Shown here piece by piece: positions 27,772-39,447 of a stretch of DNA of 64,000 bases. A program made the position numbers and the translations under genes. This DNA comes from Rouxiella sp. WC2420 (GTDB taxonomy: Bacteria > Pseudomonadota > Gammaproteobacteria > Enterobacterales > Enterobacteriaceae): positions 5,022,001 to 5,086,000 of the forward strand of contig NZ_CP165628.1 of the NCBI RefSeq assembly GCF_041200025.1, written 5' to 3'. The notes beneath the pieces were generated by a model. It was not told where the DNA came from, searched no databases, and worked only from the letters and a program-made list of their open reading frames with translations. Position 1 is the stretch's first letter, and every line of letters begins with the position of its first letter.

Positions 27772-29145
27772 TTAACGGCTGCGGCGATTCATTCCCAAAG
27801 CCAGGTAAATAAGTGATACCGCAGCAATAAAAATTGCCCCAACCAGCAAAGAAATTCGCGTATCCGGGTTAATTGCCATACCAACCAGCACACAAAGCAG
27901 GAAAGCCAGGGTCAGATAGTTGGTATACGGGAATAAAATTGACTTAAACGGGTGCGCTTTCAATGCAGTGCGATGTGCTTCACGAAAACGCAGTTGGCTA
28001 ATCAGCACCACAAACCACGGGATCATCCCCGGTAATACACTCGCACTATAGACATAGACGAACACTTGCTCGGGATTCGGGATCAAATAGTTCAGGCACG
28101 AGCCGACCAGCAGGCAAATAATCGTTACGGTAATGCCGTACACCGGCACACCGCTGGCAGAGACTTTAGACAGAAACGCTGGCAGCTGGCCGTTTTGCGA
28201 CAGCGCGTAGAGCATACGGCCACAGCTGTACATGCCGCTGTTACAACCTGATAGCGCAGCAGTCAGCACCACAAAATTGATAATACCGGCCGCGGCGGTG
28301 ATCCCGACTTTGGCGAAGGTCAGCACAAACGGGCTGCCGTGGGTGCCCATCTCATTCCATGGGAAAATGGTAATGATGACGAAAATCGCGCCAACATAAA
28401 AAATCAGAATACGCCACAGGATGTTATTAATCGCGCGTTTAAGGGTAACTTGCGGATTCTTGGCTTCACCGGCAGTGATCCCCACCAGTTCAACCCCCTG
28501 ATACGACGCCACAACAATACAGAGCGCAAACAGGAAACCTTTCCAGCCTCCGGCAAAGAAACCGCCATGAACGGTCAGATTATCGAAACCGATGGCCTGC
28601 CCGTGGTTGCCAAAACCAAAGAAAATCACCGCCAGGCCGACGACGATCATCACAATAATGGTCGTGATTTTAATCAGCGCAAACCAGAACTCCATCTCAC
28701 CGTAAAGCTTGACCGCCGCAAGGTTGGCCGCTGCAACGATGGCAACCGCCGCCAGCGCGGGGATCCACTGTGGCAAATGCGGAAACCAGTACTGGGCATA
28801 AACGCCGATGGCGGTAATTTCCGAAATCCCCACCGCTATCCACATAAACCAATAGCCCCAGGCGGTTAGATAACCGAAATACGGACCAAGATATTTATGA
28901 GCATAAACGGCAAACGATCCGGCGACGGGTTCGAGATGCAACATCTCGCCCATTGAACGCATAATAAAGAAGACAAACACGCCAGCCAGAATATATGCCA
29001 GCAAAACAGAAGGGCCTGCCCATCTCAATGTACTGGCGGCCCCCATAAACAATCCAACCCCGATAGTCCCGCCTAAGGCTATCAATTCAATGTGGCGGGC
29101 CTCCAACCCTCGATGAAGTCCGTTTTTTTCTTCGTTACTCGCCAT
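27772..29145 (-). CDS. yifK: Amino-acid permease YifK (ThrP)
   Basis: APC-superfamily proton symporter of 457 residues with twelve membrane segments; E. coli YifK (461) carries threonine and serine. The N-terminus [23 protein letters not shown] is the substrate-site helix of the AAT family. [18 protein letters not shown] and [19 protein letters not shown] are strongly conserved with E. coli. The ATG at 29145 has an AGAGGA ribosome site; an earlier start at 29163 would add six unsupported residues. It lies between the wec operon and the tRNA operon on the same strand, as in E. coli. The 27670-27771 gap shows no convincing yifK terminator. Confidence 0.94.
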   Translation of the reverse strand: MASNEEKNGLHRGLEARHIELIALGGTIGVGLFMGAASTLRWAGPSVLLAYILAGVFVFFIMRSMGEMLHLEPVAGSFAVYAHKYLGPYFGYLTAWGYWFMWIAVGISEITAIGVYAQYWFPHLPQWIPALAAVAIVAAANLAAVKLYGEMEFWFALIKITTIIVMIVVGLAVIFFGFGNHGQAIGFDNLTVHGGFFAGGWKGFLFALCIVVASYQGVELVGITAGEAKNPQVTLKRAINNILWRILIFYVGAIFVIITIFPWNEMGTHGSPFVLTFAKVGITAAAGIINFVVLTAALSGCNSGMYSCGRMLYALSQNGQLPAFLSKVSASGVPVYGITVTIICLLVGSCLNYLIPNPEQVFVYVYSASVLPGMIPWFVVLISQLRFREAHRTALKAHPFKSILFPYTNYLTLAFLLCVLVGMAINPDTRISLLVGAIFIAAVSLIYLALGMNRRSR

Positions 29146-29343
29146 AAATCCTCTGTTTCTCAAAGTGTTGTGTTTGTTCTGTTTTCCGGATTTTCCGGAA
29201 TATTATTGTTATTTCCCAAGGTCAGGGCAGATAAAACGGCGGTATGGTTTCGTATTTTGGGGTCAGTTGCAAATGAGAATGAATAAAATAGCGGGGCAGG
29301 TCGAATTTTCAGCAATTTTGCAGTGAAATTACGTTGAGAGTAA

Positions 29344-29372
29344 GGATAAAAGCCCGCGACCAGACACGGGCA
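29344..29372 (-). terminator. wec operon terminator
   Basis: Minus strand GCCCG (29371-29367) pairs with CGGGC (29356-29352), followed by TTTTAT. It lies just after the wecG stop. The rest of the 29146-29380 gap carries the yifK promoter region; no other feature was recognised. Confidence 0.65.
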
Positions 29373-29380
29373 TGAAACGA

Positions 29381-30130
29381 TTACAGCCGACGGGTGTAAT
29401 AATAAAGAACGAACTTAAGCAGTTTAAGTTGGCGCGGCAGACGGCTAGGCTGATTGATTAATCGGTAAAGCCACTCTAGTCCGAGCTTCTGCCAACCTTT
29501 AGGAGCACGCTTTACCGCGCCGATAAATACGTCGTAGGTTCCACCAACGCCCATGTACAGCGCGTCGGGATAAACCTTGCGACAGTCACGCATCAAAATC
29601 TCCTGACGTGGAGATCCCATCGCCACGGTAATCACTTTCGCCCCACTGGCTTTAACCCGCTCGAAAAGCGCCTCTCGCTCTGCTGGGGTAAAGTAACCGT
29701 TTTGACTGCCGACAATATTGACGTTCCATTGCTTACGCAGCTTGTCCTTGGTTTGTGATAACACAGCTTCTTGACCGCCGATCAAAAATACCGGCGTTCC
29801 AAGTTGTCCTGCGCGTTGCATTACGGCTTCCCACAGGTCGGCACCCGGCACGCGTTCAACGTTGGCGGCGGGATATTTTCGACGGATGGAAGCCACAATA
29901 CTGACCCCGTCGGCATACTTATAATCCGCCTCTTTGATCAAACTGCGCAGCTGGGCGTCACGCTCGGTCGCCAGCACTTTCTCGGCATTGATCGCGACCA
30001 GAGTCCCCGTTTTTACTGCGTCCTCAGTAATGAGATAGTCGCGGAACTGGTCCATGTCGCGAAATCCCCACAGCTCAATGTCACGGATGCTGTATTTCGG
30101 AATAGACAGGGGGATTGAGCTTGAATTCAT
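29381..30130 (-). CDS. wecG: UDP-ManNAcA transferase WecG (RffM)
   Basis: GT26-family glycosyltransferase of 249 residues that adds N-acetylmannosaminuronic acid to undecaprenyl-PP-GlcNAc to form lipid II of ECA. WecG/TagA/CpsF landmarks are present: [10 protein letters not shown] (about 43-52), KYADGVSIV (about 71-79), PVFLIGGQ, and the C-terminal [14 protein letters not shown] (about 171-184). The C-terminal basic helix ([19 protein letters not shown]) fits peripheral membrane contact. It is the last gene of the wec operon, 2 bp after wzyE. Confidence 0.94.
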   Translation of the reverse strand: MNSSSIPLSIPKYSIRDIELWGFRDMDQFRDYLITEDAVKTGTLVAINAEKVLATERDAQLRSLIKEADYKYADGVSIVASIRRKYPAANVERVPGADLWEAVMQRAGQLGTPVFLIGGQEAVLSQTKDKLRKQWNVNIVGSQNGYFTPAEREALFERVKASGAKVITVAMGSPRQEILMRDCRKVYPDALYMGVGGTYDVFIGAVKRAPKGWQKLGLEWLYRLINQPSRLPRQLKLLKFVLYYYTRRL

Positions 30131-30132
30131 TA

Positions 30133-31512
30133 TTATCCTTTATCGCGCACGAACGGCTCTGTCACCACAACGGGTTCAACATTGGCCAGGTGGTCAACAC
30201 GCATTCTTATTAATCCGGCGGTATCAAACAACCAATACAGCAACTTGGCGGCGATTAGGCAAAGGCCAAAAACCACGGCAAAAAATATTACCCGCGAAAA
30301 GAATGAATCCACCCCTTCACGAACCAAGACAATAATATTGAATACCGCACCGAAACAAAAGCTCTGCAAAATCGCCGCCTTGTAAGGATTGGTCGCGTTC
30401 CGAGCCAGTGCATACAGCCAGTCGAACCACTTGATAATCATGCCTACCGCGACTGCACCCAACGGGATAAACGCCGCGCCGCCCATAATTACCAGTGAAC
30501 CAATCAGCGTTGGAGAAATCGCCAGGCCAGAGTGATTGTCGAGCACTTCCCAAGTGAAATAGTTGCCGGTATTCATCACCGCAGACGGCCTGCCGTGCCA
30601 AAGCCAGGTCGGGATAAACACGTAGAAATCACGGATAATTGGCATCAGCCCCTGGAAGTGGATCTTGTCGTAATTTTGCAGCAATAGCGCAAGATTCTCC
30701 CACGGCGAGAAAGTATCGCGGGTCAGATAAAGGAAGGTATAGAAAGCTTCGGGACCACTGACGTCAAGGTTGTAGCGTTTCAGCGCCAGCCAGAACATTC
30801 CCACCACTGCCATAATGCCCGCCAGCAACAACATCCACAGCGTGATCCAGCCGCGAATAATGCCGATAAACAGGAACAGCGCCAATGCGATGATGATATT
30901 GGCGCGCGTGCCCCCTACCACTACATAGGTCAGCAGACCAAAAGCAAAAGTAGTAAACAGAAACAGGAACCAGTTAGTCCGAGTCTGCCTGAGGAAATAA
31001 ACCACCAGCATCGCCGGAATAAAGAAATAGAAGAAACGTTTTAGCGCCACGCCAGACACGTTGCTGGAGAAAATCTGACTATAAGAGGTCAGTTTGAAAA
31101 GCAGGAAGCCGTTGTGGGCGAAGAAAATCCCCAGCGTTACAAAGGCAACCAGCGCCATCAGGATCCAGGTCAGATTGGTTTCAACCCGATTCATGCTAAA
31201 CACTTCCCGCCTTGGCACGGCTCGTGTTTTACGCAACCGCGTTTTATATACCACGTAATAGATGCCATAAAAGCAGGTTGCCGACAGCATTGCCTCCAAC
31301 AGAAAAGGCACCGGTACCACGGCGGTGTTGAATTCAAACACCAGCAGGCAGGTCAGCGGGAAGCCAAAATAAAAGGTCAGCAGATACAACACGGAGAAAA
31401 AAAGATTGAAGCTAAACCGCACCCGCCGGAATTCCAGATAGGTCAGACTCAAAATAAATAGCAACGAGAAAGCATAGACGATGCTTAGACCGCCCAACTG
31501 CGCCAGCGTCAT
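30133..31512 (-). CDS. wzyE: ECA polymerase WzyE
   Basis: Polytopic inner-membrane polymerase of 459 residues that joins ECA trisaccharide repeats on the periplasmic face. About eleven hydrophobic segments are visible with one large periplasmic loop (about 260-335). Sequence between enterobacteria is well kept, for example [20 protein letters not shown] and the loop near [21 protein letters not shown]. It overlaps wecF by 4 bp and works with WzzE and WzxE in the same operon. Confidence 0.94.
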   Translation of the reverse strand: MTLAQLGGLSIVYAFSLLFILSLTYLEFRRVRFSFNLFFSVLYLLTFYFGFPLTCLLVFEFNTAVVPVPFLLEAMLSATCFYGIYYVVYKTRLRKTRAVPRREVFSMNRVETNLTWILMALVAFVTLGIFFAHNGFLLFKLTSYSQIFSSNVSGVALKRFFYFFIPAMLVVYFLRQTRTNWFLFLFTTFAFGLLTYVVVGGTRANIIIALALFLFIGIIRGWITLWMLLLAGIMAVVGMFWLALKRYNLDVSGPEAFYTFLYLTRDTFSPWENLALLLQNYDKIHFQGLMPIIRDFYVFIPTWLWHGRPSAVMNTGNYFTWEVLDNHSGLAISPTLIGSLVIMGGAAFIPLGAVAVGMIIKWFDWLYALARNATNPYKAAILQSFCFGAVFNIIVLVREGVDSFFSRVIFFAVVFGLCLIAAKLLYWLFDTAGLIRMRVDHLANVEPVVVTEPFVRDKG

Positions 31513-32594
31513 GATGAAACTCCCACGGCGTTGTTCAAGGCCTGCACCCAGCCCTGAATGTAATTCGGGCTAAAAAAGGCAATATTTTGCCGATCGGCAT
31601 TCAGCAACTGACGACGAGCCTCGTTCAGGGTGGCACCATCGAGCTGGTCGTCGTCAAATAAAACGGGCAAATCCTGTTCCGCCATATCATGCCAGAAAGG
31701 GTTTTTGCGCGAGAGCACAAACGGCACGCCAAACTGGATCAGCAGACAAAGCGTGCCAATCCCCTGCTGTCTTTCAAAGATAAAATATCCTAGCGCGCAG
31801 CTTTTCAGCATGCTCAGGTAGTCGGAAAACGCCATGGACTCGGTTAACAGCTCGACGTTTTCCGCAGGGAAAAGTGCCAGCGCTTCACCGCGTACCTGCT
31901 CGATATAGGTCTGATTATTTGCAGGATAGCCCATTGGGATAATCACTTTTATCCCCGCGCCCCACTGTTTGTGCAGCGCGCGCAGAGCGTCGATATGGCG
32001 ATTGCTCGGATCCCCCGAGTTGCCGACCAGCACTGTTGGCTGCCCTTCGGGAACAGGGGCGTCAGCGGGCAAGGTCAGCGACGGATCCATACGGGTCGGG
32101 AAATACAGTAATGAAGAAGGCACCCGAGGATGTCTTTGGTGATAGTGTGACAAATCGCCCCGAGTGGCGAATACGCGCCCGACTCGCCCCTGAGCCAGGC
32201 GTCGCAATAAATAAAACAGTCGATATTTCAAGCTGCCGGAGTTTTCGTACAGGTCCGCGCCCCAGACATGCCAGAAGGCCTGTCGGGTTTTGATCTTACC
32301 GCTTAACAAAGCCAGCCAGATGCCAGGATTAAATTGGCCATGAAAAAAGAAACGGCAATTTCTGTCAGCCTGCGCTCTGGCGATCACCGCCTGCGCCAGC
32401 GATTTTTTGTCGGCCAACACCTCGATACTCAACTTTTCACACGCCGGTAGCGCCTGTGGATCAAGGCTGGCGACCATAAAATGCTGCCCCTGCTCTAGCG
32501 GGACGTGATCGAGTAACACCTCGTTAAAGAAGCGCAGCACGGTCGAATTATGATGCGGGATATCAGATCCCAAAACGTGAATCAGCGTTTTCAT
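31509..32594 (-). CDS. wecF: Fuc4NAc transferase WecF (RffT)
   Basis: GT56-family glycosyltransferase of 361 residues (E. coli 359) that transfers 4-acetamido-4,6-dideoxy-galactose from its TDP donor to ECA lipid II, giving lipid III. The family front [25 protein letters not shown] is present, as is the sugar-nucleotide region [17 protein letters not shown]. Start and stop overlap the neighbouring genes by 4 bp on both sides. Confidence 0.94.
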   Translation of the reverse strand: MKTLIHVLGSDIPHHNSTVLRFFNEVLLDHVPLEQGQHFMVASLDPQALPACEKLSIEVLADKKSLAQAVIARAQADRNCRFFFHGQFNPGIWLALLSGKIKTRQAFWHVWGADLYENSGSLKYRLFYLLRRLAQGRVGRVFATRGDLSHYHQRHPRVPSSLLYFPTRMDPSLTLPADAPVPEGQPTVLVGNSGDPSNRHIDALRALHKQWGAGIKVIIPMGYPANNQTYIEQVRGEALALFPAENVELLTESMAFSDYLSMLKSCALGYFIFERQQGIGTLCLLIQFGVPFVLSRKNPFWHDMAEQDLPVLFDDDQLDGATLNEARRQLLNADRQNIAFFSPNYIQGWVQALNNAVGVSS

Positions 32595-33841
32595 GGTCGT
32601 CTACGATAAATAACAAAAAAGGTACAGCACAGCGCAAAGTAAATAGTGTAAGTCGCCATATAAGCCTGCGCGGCACCGAGTGCGCCGTGTAACGGGATCA
32701 GCCAATGCGAAAACAGAGTCAGCAAAAGAAACTGGCTGATTTCGGTCAGCAGATAAAAACGCAGCGACGCTTTGGCAATCACTAGATAACCAAAGATATA
32801 AGCACTGACTTTAAGCACATCACCAACCAGCTGCCAGGCGAAAAGATCGCGCATTGCCGTAAACTGTGGCGAGAACAGTAGCCAGACAGCAAAATCACGC
32901 AGCAGCCAGACAGTCAAGCTGGCCGCGGCTACCACCGGCATCACAAACTTCAGCGCCTTGACGATCTCGCGGCTAATCTCTTCTTTATTGGTGAGACGAG
33001 CCAGCGTCGGCAACAGATACACGCTAAACGAGGCGGTAATAAATTGCAGATAGGCGTCAGATATACTGCTCACGCCCTGCCAGATCCCCACAGCCTGCCA
33101 GCCGTCGTGCTCGGCCAGTAAATTACGCATCATCACGTAAGCCACCGGCAAAGTGACTGAGGTGATCAGCGCCATAATTGTAAACTTGGCGAACTGGCGC
33201 GCCAGCTGTGGATCCCAGCTTGGAGCTAAAAATTTCGCAGAAAAAAGCTGACGACGCCAGAGCACAATTCCCGCCGGTAATACCACCAGCGCCGGAACCA
33301 GCGCAAAACCGACCAACGCGCCGCGATAACCGCCGACGCTAAAGCATAACCAATAGGCCAGCAAACCTGTCAGACTGCCACCGATTACTGCCAGCGCATT
33401 GCCTTGTGCATCACGATAGCCTTTTAGAATCGCCTGAAACAGGTTGGCGTATGCGATGCCCATCTGGATAAGCGCGACAGCCCGCACTACCGACTGATAG
33501 TCGCCGTGCCCAAAAAGCGCCACGCTGATGGGCGCGGCGGCCAGCAACATAACCAGCGCCAGCACGGTGGAAAATCCGAGAATCAGCGTAGAGGCTGCAC
33601 CTAATATTGCCCTAAGCTTTTCCGGCTCCTGCCGTGATTGGGCGACATGCTTGGTGACGCCGTTAAAAATTCCCGCTCCCGACAGCACGCCCAGCACGGT
33701 GATCAGCTGGCGGAAATTTCCTGCCTGACCAACGCCGACCGGGCCGAAAGCGACGGCCAATAGTTTAATGACCACTAGCCCAGCACCAATTTTAATCAGT
33801 GTCGAACCGGCGGTCCAAAGAGACGCTTTTGCTAAAGACAT
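32591..33841 (-). CDS. wzxE: ECA lipid III flippase WzxE
   Basis: MOP-superfamily flippase of 416 residues, the length of E. coli WzxE, with twelve membrane segments. It turns undecaprenyl-PP-trisaccharide to the periplasm. The N-terminal [28 protein letters not shown] and the following [11 protein letters not shown] are family landmarks. It overlaps wecF by 4 bp and follows wecE after one base. Confidence 0.94.
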   Translation of the reverse strand: MSLAKASLWTAGSTLIKIGAGLVVIKLLAVAFGPVGVGQAGNFRQLITVLGVLSGAGIFNGVTKHVAQSRQEPEKLRAILGAASTLILGFSTVLALVMLLAAAPISVALFGHGDYQSVVRAVALIQMGIAYANLFQAILKGYRDAQGNALAVIGGSLTGLLAYWLCFSVGGYRGALVGFALVPALVVLPAGIVLWRRQLFSAKFLAPSWDPQLARQFAKFTIMALITSVTLPVAYVMMRNLLAEHDGWQAVGIWQGVSSISDAYLQFITASFSVYLLPTLARLTNKEEISREIVKALKFVMPVVAAASLTVWLLRDFAVWLLFSPQFTAMRDLFAWQLVGDVLKVSAYIFGYLVIAKASLRFYLLTEISQFLLLTLFSHWLIPLHGALGAAQAYMATYTIYFALCCTFFVIYRRRP

Positions 33842-33842
33842 A

Positions 33843-34973
33843 TCAGGCGAAGAAGCTCCGCAAGGTAGAAATTACCGCCTGCTGCATGACGTTACTCATG
33901 TTGTAAAACAGCGGTAATCGCACCAGTTTGCTGCTCTCTTCGGTGGTATAAACGTCTTCACCGCAGAAATAGCCAAACTTCTTACCCGCAATCGAGGAAT
34001 GCAAAGGAATGTAATGAAAGACGGTAAGAATCTCAGCCTCTTTCATATATTCAATTAGCGCATCGCGTTTTTCACTGTCTTTAAACTTGATGTAAAACAA
34101 GTGCGCATTGTGTACGCAACCGGGCGCAATGGTGGGTAACACTAGGTCGCCAGCGTCCTGCAAAGGTTTCAGCGCCTTGTAGTAACTGTTCCACAGTTTT
34201 AAACGTTGCTGGTTAATCTGCTGGGCGGCTTCAAGCTGAGCCCAGAGATAGGCGGCCTGCAAGTCGGCCATCAAATAGCTGGAACCGATATCACGCCAAG
34301 TATATTTATCAACCTGGCCGCGAAAGAACTGGCTGCGATTGGTGCCCTTTTCGCGAATAATTTCAGCTCGCTCCACCAGCTCGGGGCTGTTAATCAGCGT
34401 CGCGCCACCTTCGCCCCCGGCGGTGTAGTTTTTAGTCTCATGAAAGCTAAAGCAGCCAATATGGCCGATGGTACCCAAAGCGCGCCCTTTATAGGTCGAC
34501 ATCACGCCCTGCGCCGCATCTTCGACCACAAAGAGCTTATATTTTTCGGCCAGCGCCATGATGGTGTCCATTTCACAGGCGACTCCCGCGTAATGCACCG
34601 GCACAATCGCCCGCGTTTTCTCAGTGATTGCGGCTTCAATCAACGTTTCGTCGATGTTCATGGTGTCTGGTCGGATATCAACAAACACGATTGTCGCGCC
34701 GCGCAGAACAAAGGCGTTGGCCGTCGAGACGAAGGTGTAGCTCGGCATGATCACTTCATCGCCGGGCTTGATGTCCAACAAAATGGCGGCCATCTCTAAG
34801 GAGGCAGTGCAGGAAGGCGTTAAAAGCACTTTTGGACAGCGGAAGTTTTTTTCAAACCACTGCTGGCAGCGGCGGGTAAAACCGCCATCGCCACACAGTT
34901 TACCGCTGCCCATGGCAGCCTGCATGTAGTCCAGCTCAGTGCCGACAATCGGCGGAGAGTTAAATGGGATCAT
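33843..34973 (-). CDS. wecE: dTDP-4-dehydro-6-deoxyglucose transaminase WecE (RffA)
   Basis: PLP-dependent DegT/DnrJ/EryC1-type aminotransferase of 376 residues (E. coli 376) that makes dTDP-4-amino-4,6-dideoxygalactose for ECA. The PLP lysine lies in the HETKNYTAGGEGG segment (about residue 181). The Asp/Ala/Gln PLP-ring motif is VVEDAAQGV. The start at 34973 (MIPFNSPPIVG) is the family start; the earlier start at 35018 lies inside wecD and would add 15 residues. It is 4 bp downstream of wecD. Confidence 0.95.
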   Translation of the reverse strand: MIPFNSPPIVGTELDYMQAAMGSGKLCGDGGFTRRCQQWFEKNFRCPKVLLTPSCTASLEMAAILLDIKPGDEVIMPSYTFVSTANAFVLRGATIVFVDIRPDTMNIDETLIEAAITEKTRAIVPVHYAGVACEMDTIMALAEKYKLFVVEDAAQGVMSTYKGRALGTIGHIGCFSFHETKNYTAGGEGGATLINSPELVERAEIIREKGTNRSQFFRGQVDKYTWRDIGSSYLMADLQAAYLWAQLEAAQQINQQRLKLWNSYYKALKPLQDAGDLVLPTIAPGCVHNAHLFYIKFKDSEKRDALIEYMKEAEILTVFHYIPLHSSIAGKKFGYFCGEDVYTTEESSKLVRLPLFYNMSNVMQQAVISTLRSFFA

Positions 34974-34977
34974 AAAA

Positions 34978-35685
34978 TTACCTGTACAGCCAGTAAGCTG
35001 AATGAGACAGAACAGCACCGCAGGTACGATACAAATTCAACGCTGCGATATTGCCTGTTTGCGTGGCAACCTTGAGTTGCTCAATTCCATGTGCGAGGCA
35101 CCAGCTCTGTGCCGCTTTCATTAACTGCTTGCCAATGCCACGCCCGGTAGCCTGAGGCTGAACGGCCAACAATCCAACACGGGCAACCTTGGGTTCAATG
35201 GCGCGCAGCGTGACAAATCCCAGCAGCTGGCCATCATTGTCGCTTAAGGTCAGGCAATGAGTATCAAAGGTCCCCAGAATCGCCTTCTCGGCCCACAGCG
35301 CATAAAAACGACCAGAATCATGTGGTTGATACCAGGGCGAGCGAAAACGACTGAGCTGAAAAGCGCTGCCGGCCAACTGGCACACGCGGGATAAATCACG
35401 ACGAGTCGCTAACTGATATTCGATTGTTGCAGGCTCGGCATCGCGGAGATCCAGAGAGAAATCGATTTCCCCCTCAACCATGCGAAACCCTAAATAGTAC
35501 AGGCCGTCGATTATCTCGCTCTGATCGGCTGGCACTTTGGCATGCACCAGCGGATATTCACCCAAATCACTGCGCTGTAAAACCGGGCCTGCGGAATCCA
35601 GTATCAGTTTAGCGCTTGGCCGGGAGAAAAAATCGCTTTCCCACTGCAAATACTCAAGTCGCCCGCGGATTAGATTATCGTTCAT
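34978..35685 (-). CDS. wecD: dTDP-Fuc4N acetyltransferase WecD (RffC)
   Basis: GNAT-family acetyltransferase of 235 residues that acetylates dTDP-4-amino-4,6-dideoxygalactose to give dTDP-Fuc4NAc. The acetyl-CoA loop is VQPQATGRGIGKQLMKAA (about 174-191), and TGNIAALNLYRTCGA closes the fold. It lies after wecC with an 87-bp gap where E. coli has rffG and rffH, so the dTDP-sugar supply genes are not part of this operon. Confidence 0.93.
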   Translation of the reverse strand: MNDNLIRGRLEYLQWESDFFSRPSAKLILDSAGPVLQRSDLGEYPLVHAKVPADQSEIIDGLYYLGFRMVEGEIDFSLDLRDAEPATIEYQLATRRDLSRVCQLAGSAFQLSRFRSPWYQPHDSGRFYALWAEKAILGTFDTHCLTLSDNDGQLLGFVTLRAIEPKVARVGLLAVQPQATGRGIGKQLMKAAQSWCLAHGIEQLKVATQTGNIAALNLYRTCGAVLSHSAYWLYR

Positions 35686-35772
35686 TTTTCCTCCAAGCCT
35701 TGAAGTCGCGCAACGACGGACCTAACGCCATTGGCCAGAGTAAACTATTACACCGTTTAGTTTAAGGGAGGC

Positions 35773-37068
35773 TTAGCGCCACACACCTTTAGTATCCACC
35801 ACCCAGCTTTGGGTGATCTGTTGGCCAGGTATCTGCTTAAACGCCGAGTGATCGACCAGCATGACCACCACGTCGGCATGCTGCAACGTCGAGTCGAGCG
35901 ATTTTAGGCTGGCCTTGTTTGCCAGTGCAGTGGGTAAATGCTCAACGTGCGGCTCAACCACCCAGGTTTCGCCTGCGTGCCAATCGGCAATCAGCTGCGT
36001 GACGTGTACCGCCGGGCTTTCACGTAAATCGTCAATATCTGGTTTAAACGCTAACCCAAAGCAGGCAATGTTGATTTCACTGGCGCGTTTTCCAGTAGCA
36101 GCCAGGCAATCTGCGACTGCTGTTTTAACTTTATCAACGACCCAGAAAGGCTTGCCGTCGTTGACCACCCGCGCGGTGTGAATCAACCGGGCCAGATCAG
36201 GATGCTGCGAAACGATAAACCACGGATCGACGGCGATACAGTGGCCACCGACGCCGGGTCCGGGCTGCAAAATGTTGACTCGGGGATGGCGGTTTGCCAA
36301 ACCAATCAGCTCCCAGACGTTGATCCCCTGCGCATCGCAAATCAGCGACAGTTCATTGGCAAAAGCGATATTAACGTCGCGGAAACTGTTTTCAGTCAGT
36401 TTGCACATCTCGGCCGTGCGACTGTTGGTCACCACGCATTCCCCTTCCAGGAAAATACGATACAGACTGCTGGCCCGCTGCGAGCATTGGGGAGTGATTC
36501 CGCCAATAACGCGATCGTTCTTGATAAGTTCGACCATCACTTTACCCGGCAGTACGCGTTCCGGGCAGTAAGCGATGTTAACGTCTGGCACGTTAGTATC
36601 CGTTGCCGAGGCCTCTGACAGCGGGAATCGCAGGTCTGGACGCAATGTAGCCAGCCACTGCGCCATTTGTTCGGTAGCACCCACCGGTGAGGTCGATTCC
36701 AGAATGATCAGATCCCCCTTTTTCAGCACCACCGCCAGCGCGGTAATCGCTTTCTCGACATAGCTCATATCAGGCTGGTGACCGTCTTTGAACGGCGTCG
36801 GCACGGCTATCAGGAATGCGTCTGCTGGCTGCGGCACTGTCACGGCTTGCAAAAAGCCTTGTTCGACAGCCTGTTGCACCAGCGCATCAAGCTCGGGTTC
36901 GACAATATGTACCCCGCCGCGATTGATGATATCGACCGCGCGCTGGTTGATATCCACACCGATAACCTTTTTATGACGTGAAGCAAAGGCGGCCGCTGTT
37001 GGCAGGCCTATATAGCCCAAACCAATGATGGAAATAGTTTCAAACGAGGCGTTGGTCATTACAGTCAT
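35773..37068 (-). CDS. wecC: UDP-ManNAc dehydrogenase WecC
   Basis: UDP-N-acetyl-D-mannosamine 6-dehydrogenase of about 431 residues (E. coli 420), a four-electron NAD oxidoreductase giving UDP-ManNAcA. The NAD fold starts IIGLGYIGLPTAAAFA. VPTPFKDGHQPDM and ILESTSPVG follow. The catalytic cysteine motif GPGVGGHCIAVDPWF (about 265-280) is intact. The ATG at 37068 has GAGTGGA upstream; the ATG at 37059 is an alternative and nearer the E. coli start. The wecB stop lies just in front. Confidence 0.94.
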   Translation of the reverse strand: MTVMTNASFETISIIGLGYIGLPTAAAFASRHKKVIGVDINQRAVDIINRGGVHIVEPELDALVQQAVEQGFLQAVTVPQPADAFLIAVPTPFKDGHQPDMSYVEKAITALAVVLKKGDLIILESTSPVGATEQMAQWLATLRPDLRFPLSEASATDTNVPDVNIAYCPERVLPGKVMVELIKNDRVIGGITPQCSQRASSLYRIFLEGECVVTNSRTAEMCKLTENSFRDVNIAFANELSLICDAQGINVWELIGLANRHPRVNILQPGPGVGGHCIAVDPWFIVSQHPDLARLIHTARVVNDGKPFWVVDKVKTAVADCLAATGKRASEINIACFGLAFKPDIDDLRESPAVHVTQLIADWHAGETWVVEPHVEHLPTALANKASLKSLDSTLQHADVVVMLVDHSAFKQIPGQQITQSWVVDTKGVWR

Positions 37069-37076
37069 GATTCCAC

Positions 37077-38195
37077 TCAAGTATTCTTTAACGCATCCAA
37101 AATGCAGCTACAGGCATGCCCGTCACCGTAAGGATTGTGGGCTCGGGTCATTGTCTGATAGGCATCGTCATCGGTGAGAAGCCGCGAGACTTCGCTGACA
37201 ATCGCCGCAGTATCTGTGCCCACCAGTTTAACCGTGCCCGCATCTACAGCTTCCGGTCTTTCCGTGGTATCTCGCATCACCAACACGGGTTTACCCAGCG
37301 ACGGCGCTTCTTCCTGTATCCCACCAGAATCGGTGAGGATCAAATACGCTTTATCCATCAGATAAACGAAGGGCAAATAATCCTGCGGATCGATTAGAAT
37401 AACGTTATCAATGCCCTGCAAAATTCGGTTTACCGGTTCGCGAACCAAAGGATTGAGATGCACCGGATAAATAATTTGCACATCGGCGTGAAGTTTGGCG
37501 ATTTCTGCCAACGCGCTGCAAATGCGCTCAAAGCCATTACCAAAGCTTTCGCGTCGATGGCCGGTAACCAGAATCAGTTTTCTTTCGGGGCAAATAAAAT
37601 CGTAGTTTTTGGCAATTCGCGCAGTGAGATCCGGCGACCGCTGCAGCAGGTTACGTACCCAAAGCAGCGCATCTATTACCGTATTGCCGGTCACTGTAAT
37701 GCGACTTTGGTCCACGCCTTCACGCAGTAAGTTATTGCGCGACAAGGCCGTTGGCGCAAAATGCCATTTTGCCAAATGTCCTGTCAGACGGCGGTTGCCC
37801 TCTTCTGGCCACGGTGACAACATGTCGCCGGTGCGCAGGCCAGCTTCAACGTGGCCAATCGGGATCTGCTGATAAAATGCCGCCAGACTGGCAGACAGCG
37901 CCGTTGTAGTATCGCCATGGACTAGCACCACGTTCGGCTTGAATTCTTCCAGCACCGGCTTCAGCCCCAGCAAAATCCTGCTGGTTATCTCGGTCAGCCC
38001 TTGGCCGGGCTGCATAATATTGAGATCGTAATCCGGCTTGATGGCAAATAAATTTAGGACCTGGTCCAGCATTTGACGATGCTGGGCCGTCACACAGACT
38101 CTTGAATCAAAGGCATCATCCTGAGCCAAAGCATGTACCAGGGGTGCCATTTTTATTGCTTCCGGCCTGGTTCCGAAAATCGTTAATACTTTCAC
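37077..38195 (-). CDS. wecB: UDP-GlcNAc 2-epimerase WecB
   Basis: Non-hydrolysing epimerase of 372 residues (E. coli 376) that makes UDP-ManNAc for ECA. Landmarks are [16 protein letters not shown] at the front, [30 protein letters not shown], and the UDP-binding [29 protein letters not shown] in the second domain. The start is the GTG at 38195, which matches the family front [11 protein letters not shown]. In-frame codons reaching to 38267 would add 24 foreign residues. Confidence 0.94.
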   Translation of the reverse strand: MKVLTIFGTRPEAIKMAPLVHALAQDDAFDSRVCVTAQHRQMLDQVLNLFAIKPDYDLNIMQPGQGLTEITSRILLGLKPVLEEFKPNVVLVHGDTTTALSASLAAFYQQIPIGHVEAGLRTGDMLSPWPEEGNRRLTGHLAKWHFAPTALSRNNLLREGVDQSRITVTGNTVIDALLWVRNLLQRSPDLTARIAKNYDFICPERKLILVTGHRRESFGNGFERICSALAEIAKLHADVQIIYPVHLNPLVREPVNRILQGIDNVILIDPQDYLPFVYLMDKAYLILTDSGGIQEEAPSLGKPVLVMRDTTERPEAVDAGTVKLVGTDTAAIVSEVSRLLTDDDAYQTMTRAHNPYGDGHACSCILDALKNT

Positions 38196-38286
38196 AGAGG
38201 CACTCTCTTTTGATAGGCGCAGCGCTTTCCTGCGGAGCGAGCGCGTCAATGGCGCTCGATTTTTCATCGCTATCTTTTTTATTTTT

Positions 38287-39348
38287 TTAATTTACTAACG
38301 CGACGCGTCGACGGGCCAGTGCAACACCAGCTCCGATCAATCCACCGACAATTCCCCACATAATCATCAGCAGTACCCGGCGTGGACTGTCGCGCTTTAC
38401 CGGCTCTTCCGGTGTACGCAAATAACGATAAGTCTGGAATTTGGCGTTTAAAACGGGCCCCACATTAAGCGTAGCCAACATCGCTTTGTTCTGATCGTAA
38501 TCGATATCAAAACTCGGGCCAGAGGCCTGTAAGAGCTGGAGCCTGGCTTGCAGCATTGGCGTGCCGAGCAGGAACATGTCAGCATCGGCAAGGCTATCCG
38601 GCGTGGCATCGGTCATGCCGTGATCGATGTTTTTCTGTTGGGCAATTTTCAGTGCCTGCGCAGTGTTATTCAGCTCGCGATTATAAATGGCCGTTGCCAC
38701 CTCTTCCTGGCGTTTGACCTGCGCTTTCATCGATTGCGTTCGCGCAGCCCAGGCCCCTTGAATCTCATCGTAAAGATGTTGTGCTGCACGAGCGCTGGCA
38801 AAGTTGACGTACTGGCGTAGCAGCTTATTGGCATCGGCAGCGGTTTCGGCCGTCAGTTTTACGCTGTCGTTAGGGATTTTCTTGTCGTCACGCGGTGTAA
38901 ACTGAATCGCGCTAATCAACTTGTCGAGGAGAACCGCGTTCGCTCCGCTATCCCCAGTCTTGCGCTGGGCGTAATAGGGATTATCCAGCCAAAAGTCGCG
39001 ACGAGTGTCGTAAGCCGCCAGCTGCATCACAAACTCGTTGTAGGCGTCGTGGGAAATGGAGGCCTGGTCACCCGCGGGAGTAAAGGTGTTTTTGGCATCG
39101 AGATTACGCAGGAACTGTTCCTGGGAGAAATAGGAGGCCAGATTGTTTACCGTAGGTTTATCGGTAACCGCCGTGGTGCTCCACTCCTGTTTCATCAGCA
39201 GGGAGATAAGCAAAGCCGCGATGGCAAACCCCAGTCCCAGGCCGATAATCCACAGTTTGCCTTGCCAGAGTGTTCTGCAAAGCCCGCGAATATCCAGCTC
39301 GTTATCAAGGGCGAGTTCATTCCTTGTAGACATCGTCTCTGACTTCAT
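38287..39348 (-). CDS. wzzE: ECA chain-length regulator WzzE
   Basis: Polysaccharide co-polymerase of about 353 residues that sets the modal ECA chain length with WzyE. The N-terminal membrane helix ([19 protein letters not shown], about 30-50) and the C-terminal helix ([21 protein letters not shown]) bound a large helical periplasmic domain. The Wzz signature [16 protein letters not shown] precedes the second helix. ATGs at 39351, 39348 and 39333 are all possible; 39348 is chosen for family length and its spacing from GGTGG. It lies between wecA and wecB, as in E. coli. Confidence 0.92.
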   Translation of the reverse strand: MKSETMSTRNELALDNELDIRGLCRTLWQGKLWIIGLGLGFAIAALLISLLMKQEWSTTAVTDKPTVNNLASYFSQEQFLRNLDAKNTFTPAGDQASISHDAYNEFVMQLAAYDTRRDFWLDNPYYAQRKTGDSGANAVLLDKLISAIQFTPRDDKKIPNDSVKLTAETAADANKLLRQYVNFASARAAQHLYDEIQGAWAARTQSMKAQVKRQEEVATAIYNRELNNTAQALKIAQQKNIDHGMTDATPDSLADADMFLLGTPMLQARLQLLQASGPSFDIDYDQNKAMLATLNVGPVLNAKFQTYRYLRTPEEPVKRDSPRRVLLMIMWGIVGGLIGAGVALARRRVALVN

Positions 39349-39447
39349 CATTACCACCAACTATTTGAATTTAAAGTAATACTGTCATCCAACTGCAGTC
39401 ATGCCTGGATTTGATCATTGCAAGCGGCAACTATTTGAAAGGTAAGG

